From Paraburkholderia sp. IMGN_8 (GTDB lineage: Bacteria > Pseudomonadota > Gammaproteobacteria > Burkholderiales > Burkholderiaceae): a stretch of DNA of 64,000 nt. This document shows, one piece after another, positions 60,040 to 64,000 of this stretch. The notes beneath the pieces were generated by a model. The model was not told the origin of the DNA, did not search any database, and worked only from the letters and a program-made list of their open reading frames with translations. How positions within the stretch are numbered: position 1 is the first letter of the stretch; every line of letters starts with the position of its first letter. Position numbers and translations under genes: made by a program. The DNA is taken from contig NZ_CP150900.1 of the NCBI RefSeq assembly GCF_038050405.1, forward strand, positions 2,232,001-2,296,000. Direction: 5' to 3'.

Positions 60040-62187
60040 ATGTTCACTCGATTCCAATCAGGGTTCCGGGTACTTGTTCTGATGCTCGTCACTGTAGTCT
60101 GTACGTCGCCCGAAGCAATGGCGCAAACGGTCCGGCAACTGGTCACTCAGGTCGTCGACGAGCGACAGACCGTCGAGCTGACCGGCAATATCCGGCCCGA
60201 GGCAAGTGCGGAGAACGATCGCGGGCGTGTCGACGACACGCTCGTGGTCGACCACATGCAGCTTCTGCTGAAGCGCCCAGCCGAGACCGAAGCCGCGCTC
60301 GTGCGCTTCATCGATTTGCTCCACGATCCGAAGTCGCCTTATTTCCATCAGTGGCTCACGGCCGAACAATTCCGCGTGAATTTCGGCCCGGCAGACGCCG
60401 ATGTGAGCATGATCAGCAATTGGCTTTCGAGGCATGGACTAACGGTGAACGGCGTGCAGGCGAGCGGCATGGTGATCGACTTTTCCGGGACTGCAGGACA
60501 GATCCGCGACGCATTCAAGGCCGAGATCCATCGGCTTGACGTGGGCGGCGTTGCGCATATCGCGAACGTGAGTAATCCGCGGATTCCGGCAGCTCTTTCT
60601 GAGGTCGTGAATGGGATCGTGTCGCTGAACGACTTCCTGCCACATGCGAATTTCAAGTCCCGGCCGGAATACACGTACATCAATGGCAACTCGACCTATC
60701 ACGCAGTCGCTCCGGCCGATCTCGCGACGATCTACAATCTGAACCCGATGTTTCGTTCCGGCATCTCCGGCCAGGGACAGACGATCGTTGTGATCGAGAA
60801 TACCAACGTCTTTAGTCCCGCAGACTGGGCGACGTTCCGCTCGGCCTTCGGATTATCCGGCTACACGTCCGGCTCCTTTACGCAAATCCATCCGGCGCCG
60901 GCCAGCGGCGCTAACAATTGCCTGAATCCCGGCGTCGTGGCCGGTACCGAGAGGGAAGCCGAACTCGATGCGGAATGGGCGAGTGCGGCAGCCCCAAGCG
61001 CCGCCATCGTGCTCGCGTCCTGCGCGGATACCAGCACCACGTTCGGCGGCCTGATCGCACTCCAGAACCTCGTGAACAGCAACAACCCGCCGGCGATCAT
61101 CAGCATCAGCTACGGCGAATGCGAGGCGAAGAACGGCGCCGCAGCCAACGCCGCTTACAGTGCCGTTTACCAGCAAGCGGTCGCCCGGGGTGTCTCGGTT
61201 TATGTGTCCGCCGGCGACGAAGGGGCCGCGAGCTGTGATGCCGGCCTAGCCAATGCGACTCATGGCATCGGAGTCAGCGGTCTCGCCTCGACGCCGTACA
61301 ACGTGGCGGTCGGCGGCACCGATTTCGGCGACACCTATGCGCGGACCACCGCTTCTTATTGGGCGGCGACCAATACTGCGAACTACGGCTCGGCGATATC
61401 CTATGTCCCCGAAATTCCGTGGAACGATTCCTGCGCCAGCGTGCTGATTGCCGCAGCGAGCGGCTATTCGGCAACCTATGGTGCAGCCGGTTTTTGCAAC
61501 AGCCCGACCGGCAAGGCCTATTACCTGACGACGTCGAGCGGCAGCGGTGGGCCAAGCGGCTGCGCGGGTGGGACGCCGTCGGTGAGCGGTGTCGTGAGCG
61601 GAACATGCCGCGGCTATGCCAAGCCGGTGTGGCAAACGCTGCTCCTGCTGCTGGGCAACCCGGCCGACGGTGTGCGTGACCTTCCCGATGTCTCTCTGTT
61701 CGCGGCCAACGGCGTTTGGGGCCACTACTACATTGTTTGCGATTCCGATACGGCGAACGGCGGCGCCGCCTGCACGGGAGCGCCGAGCGGGTGGGCTGGC
61801 GGTGGAGGAACGTCGTTCGCCGCGCCAATCTGGGCTGGGTTCCAGGCGTTGGTGAACCAGAAGACCGGCGCCCGCCAGGGTAATCCGGATCCGGTCTTCT
61901 ATACCCTTGCGGCCACGGAATATGCGTCAGGCGGGACTATCACCTGCAATTCGAGTCGCGGCAACGGCGTCGCCAGCAACTGCATCTTCTATGACGTCAC
62001 GCTCGGCGACATGGACGTGAATTGTTCGGGCACGAACAATTGCTATGGCCCGAGCGGCAATTTTGGTGTCCTCTCAACGAGCAACAGTCGCTACTCGAAA
62101 GCCTACGGCGCCGGTGCAGGCTGGAACTTTGCTACTGGCATCGGCACGGTCAACGTGACCAATCTGGTGAAAGCCTGGCCGCGTTGA
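60040..62187 (+). CDS. Secreted sedolisin-type (S53) serine-carboxyl peptidase
   Basis: A 715-residue acid-active endopeptidase, exported. Start ATG 60040 with AGGGAG; signal peptide MFTRFQSGFRVLVLMLVTVVCTSPEAMA. Residues 45-190 are the pro-kumamolisin activation domain (LLKRPAETEAALVRFIDLLHDPKSPYFHQWLTAEQF). The catalytic domain has EREAELDAEW (Glu/Asp pair, E-x-x-x-D), VYVSAGDEGAASC (Asp) and GGGTSFAAPIWAGF (Ser). YDVTLGDMDVN near 655 is the calcium site, and AGWNFATGIG the closing line. All four catalytic residues are present. Followed by a strong hairpin. Confidence 0.93.
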   Translation: MFTRFQSGFRVLVLMLVTVVCTSPEAMAQTVRQLVTQVVDERQTVELTGNIRPEASAENDRGRVDDTLVVDHMQLLLKRPAETEAALVRFIDLLHDPKSPYFHQWLTAEQFRVNFGPADADVSMISNWLSRHGLTVNGVQASGMVIDFSGTAGQIRDAFKAEIHRLDVGGVAHIANVSNPRIPAALSEVVNGIVSLNDFLPHANFKSRPEYTYINGNSTYHAVAPADLATIYNLNPMFRSGISGQGQTIVVIENTNVFSPADWATFRSAFGLSGYTSGSFTQIHPAPASGANNCLNPGVVAGTEREAELDAEWASAAAPSAAIVLASCADTSTTFGGLIALQNLVNSNNPPAIISISYGECEAKNGAAANAAYSAVYQQAVARGVSVYVSAGDEGAASCDAGLANATHGIGVSGLASTPYNVAVGGTDFGDTYARTTASYWAATNTANYGSAISYVPEIPWNDSCASVLIAAASGYSATYGAAGFCNSPTGKAYYLTTSSGSGGPSGCAGGTPSVSGVVSGTCRGYAKPVWQTLLLLLGNPADGVRDLPDVSLFAANGVWGHYYIVCDSDTANGGAACTGAPSGWAGGGGTSFAAPIWAGFQALVNQKTGARQGNPDPVFYTLAATEYASGGTITCNSSRGNGVASNCIFYDVTLGDMDVNCSGTNNCYGPSGNFGVLSTSNSRYSKAYGAGAGWNFATGIGTVNVTNLVKAWPR

Positions 62188-62193
62188 CCGGTT

Positions 62194-62237
62194 CGATGAG
62201 AGGGGCGTGGACCTTGCGCCACCGGAACCTCTCATCG
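62194..62237 (+). terminator. Strong hairpin after the sedolisin gene
   Basis: A perfect 10-bp stem CGATGAGAGG (62194-62203) pairs with CCTCTCATCG (62228-62237) across 24 bases that can pair further (GTGG/CCAC). It starts seven bases after the stop codon. There is no immediate T run, but position and stability suggest transcript termination or 3'-end protection. Confidence 0.6.
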
Positions 62238-62285
62238 TGCAAGTGGTCTATATACGATATTGCCCTTTTTTCGGGGGTGTCCAAA

Positions 62286-63656
62286 ATGGCTGCCACGCAA
62301 TCAGGGGCAAAGCCCCTCTCCGATGCGGACGCCCGGCGCCAGTTGCGCCGCGCCGTCATCGCCAGCACGATTGGTACCACGATCGAATGGTACGACTTCT
62401 TCCTCTACAGCACGGTCACCGGCCTGGTTTTCGCGAAGCTGTATTTTCCAGCGTCGGACCCGCTCGTCGGCACATTGCAGGCTTTTCTGATCTACGCCGT
62501 CGGTTTCGTAGCGAGGCCGGTTGGCGCGGCCATTTTCGGCCACTACGGCGATCGCATCGGACGCAAGGCGACGCTGATCGTGACGCTGTTACTGATGGGA
62601 CTCGCCACGTTTGCCGTGGCCTTTGTTCCGACCTATGCGGCGATCGGCATCTGGGGCGCCGTCGCGCTCACGGTGCTGCGCTTCATCCAGGGTGTGGGCG
62701 TCGGCGGCGAATGGGGCGGCTCGGTCCTGATGTCGATGGAATGGGCGCGTACCAACGCGCATCGCGGCTTCGTCGCCTCCTGGCCGCAGTTCGGGGTGCC
62801 GGCGGGACTTTTCCTGGCCAACCTGGCAGTGCTGGCCATGAGTCAGATCTCCGGCAGCAATTTCCTCACGTGGGGCTGGCGAGTGCCTTTCCTGCTCAGT
62901 ATCGTACTGGTCGCGATCGGCCTCTACATCCGTTTGAATATTCTCGAGACGCCGATCTTCGCGCGACTCCTGGCTGAGCGCAAGATCGAGAAGACGCCGA
63001 TGCTCGAGGTGTTGCGCCGCCAGCCGAAAGACATCCTTCTCTCGGCTTTTGCGCGCATGGCCGAACAGGCACCTTTCTATATTTTCACGGCCTTCGTCTT
63101 CACCTATGGCGTCTCGACACTGGGCGTGACACGCGACCTGTTGCTGACGGCGGTGCTGGCGGCCTCAGTGCTGGAATTCGGCACTATCCCGCTCTTTGGC
63201 CATGTGTCCGATCTGATCGGGCGGCGGCGGATGTATATGATCGGTGCTGCCGCCGTCGGCGTATTCGGCTTCGTCTATTTTGCTATGGTCGGCACCAGGG
63301 ATCCGATGTGGATCTTCGCGGCCATCGTGCTCTCGCTGGTGCCGCATTCGATGATGTACGGTCCCCAGGCCGCTTTGATCGCTGAATCCTTCACGGGGCG
63401 GCTGCGTTACAGCGGTGCGTCGCTGGGCTACCAGTTGGCTTCGGTCATTGCCGGCGGCCCTGCGCCGCTGATTGCGACCGCGCTCTTCGCTTACTACCAT
63501 TCGGGCTATGCAATCGCGGGCTATGTCCTGGCGTGCGCGGTCCTCAGCCTGATCGCCGCTTCGCGGCTGGGCGATTACACGAACAAGGATATCTCGCGGG
63601 AATACGACGATCCGCGCGCGATGAGCGATAGCGGACACGCGAACCCGGCTGCATGA
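62286..63656 (+). CDS. MHS-family MFS transporter (metabolite:proton symporter)
   Basis: A 456-residue twelve-segment symporter of the metabolite:H+ symporter group (ShiA/ProP/KgtP relatives). Start ATG 62286 behind GGGGGTG. Opening line VIASTIGTTIEWYDFFLYSTVTGLVFAKLYFP is the family hallmark; RPVGAAIFGHYGDRIGRKATLIVTLLLMG is the loop 2-3 motif; GVGVGGEWGGSVLMSMEW follows; GHVSDLIGRRRMYMIGA is the loop 8-9 repeat. Substrate probably a carboxylate or betaine, not decidable. It points toward the convergent LysR-type gene, which may regulate it. Confidence 0.92.
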   Translation: MAATQSGAKPLSDADARRQLRRAVIASTIGTTIEWYDFFLYSTVTGLVFAKLYFPASDPLVGTLQAFLIYAVGFVARPVGAAIFGHYGDRIGRKATLIVTLLLMGLATFAVAFVPTYAAIGIWGAVALTVLRFIQGVGVGGEWGGSVLMSMEWARTNAHRGFVASWPQFGVPAGLFLANLAVLAMSQISGSNFLTWGWRVPFLLSIVLVAIGLYIRLNILETPIFARLLAERKIEKTPMLEVLRRQPKDILLSAFARMAEQAPFYIFTAFVFTYGVSTLGVTRDLLLTAVLAASVLEFGTIPLFGHVSDLIGRRRMYMIGAAAVGVFGFVYFAMVGTRDPMWIFAAIVLSLVPHSMMYGPQAALIAESFTGRLRYSGASLGYQLASVIAGGPAPLIATALFAYYHSGYAIAGYVLACAVLSLIAASRLGDYTNKDISREYDDPRAMSDSGHANPAA

Positions 63657-63763
63657 TTCATCAGCTTGCCGCGGCTTGCGCCAATACGCCGAGGTAAGTT
63701 GCTCAAGCTGGGGCCAGCACGCCCATGGTGGCGTTGAAGCGGCGCAGTCACGCAAATCCCGGC

Positions 63764-64000
63764 TCAAAGCGAGAACTCATCAAATATGAGTTGCCGAAGC
63801 CACTGATTGCTGGGCTCGCGATGGTTGCGCGCATGCCAGAGAACATTAATCGAAATATCCGGAATCTTGATAGGGCACGGTGCCGACTCGAGACCAAACG
63901 GAGCGAGTGTCCTCGCCGCATAAGCTTCTGGAACAACGGCGATCAGATCCGTCGTCTGAAGGATGTGTCCCACAGCCACGAAATGCGGTACGCGCAGACG
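63764..64000 (-). CDS. LysR-type regulator, C-terminal end (continues beyond window)
   Basis: The last 78 residues of a LysR-family regulator read leftward from the window edge: RLRVPHFVAVGHILQTTDLIAVVPEAYAARTLAPFGLESAPCPIKIPDISINVLWHARNHREPSNQWLRQLIFDEF. The pattern of a small-ligand co-inducer domain (xxDLIAVVPExxAxxLAP ... WHARxHxEPSxQWLR) is characteristic. The DNA-binding domain lies outside the window. The gene is convergent with the MHS transporter, 107 bases apart. Confidence 0.85.
   Translation of the reverse strand, partial: RLRVPHFVAVGHILQTTDLIAVVPEAYAARTLAPFGLESAPCPIKIPDISINVLWHARNHREPSNQWLRQLIFDEFSL

Noticed and set aside
1-64000. tRNA, rRNA, CRISPR array, replication origin or intact prophage
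   Set aside because: I looked for tRNA-type T-loop sequences, regularly spaced repeats, DnaA-box clusters and phage structural genes and saw none that I could support by eye.

Overview
This window is high-GC DNA from a Gram-negative proteobacterium. Gene content, the many two-part exported proteins, the Tn3-type relics and the style of the small conserved ORFs point to Burkholderiaceae, most likely a Paraburkholderia- or Caballeronia-like soil organism. That placement is inference from protein families; no rRNA or other taxonomic marker is present. I see no tRNA, rRNA, CRISPR array or intact prophage.

Layout. 1-2928: the 3' end of a class A penicillin-binding protein, convergent with a periplasmic trehalase. 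2929-6434: a decayed mobile-element zone holding a tyrosine-recombinase tail, a patatin fragment, a Tn3 transposase tail and two same-orientation copies of a 38-bp Tn3-type terminal repeat, with an intact cysteine synthase in the middle. 6592-10675: small exported proteins, an MFS transporter, murQ, and a broken DUF3857-type gene running into murQ. 10954-14855: a translationally coupled pair, a periplasmic solute-binding protein and a CHASE-PAS-PAS-GGDEF-EAL protein. 15046-20935: two divergent secreted phosphoesterases (one with a PhoB-box-like site) and a universal stress protein. 20938-28094: a six-gene hyfB-C-E-F-G-I operon whose large subunit has no NiFe-ligating cysteines, so it encodes an energy-converting-hydrogenase-related (Ehr-type) membrane complex and not a hydrogenase. 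28411-35168: a DUF1275 membrane protein with a chimeric 3' end, a ribbon-helix-helix protein, cstA-ybdD, acetyl-CoA synthetase and a tandem ACT protein, a small-carboxylate uptake and activation group. 35497-40611: small and secreted proteins, including BNR-type and NHL-type propellers.

40825-56522 is the most coherent region. A two-component system and a Pal-like lipoprotein flank a bufferin operon: a DUF2282 four-cysteine precursor, a DUF692 (MNIO) enzyme, a DUF2063 partner and a DoxX protein. This operon carries an exact match to the GTAACC-N16-CGAA promoter described for the Caulobacter ECF factor SigF. Downstream in the same direction lie a TolC-HlyD-RND heavy-metal-type efflux set, preceded by a 10-bp direct repeat, then a DedA-PAP2-LssY fusion whose PAP2 domain has both catalytic histidines replaced by asparagine, an MFS transporter, a PAP2 phosphatase and a HAD phosphatase. 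I read it as an envelope and metal (probably copper) stress island.

56976-64000: a lipoprotein pectate lyase, an unassigned protein, a sedolisin-type secreted peptidase with a strong hairpin after it, an MHS-family transporter, and the 3' end of a LysR-type regulator that continues past the window.
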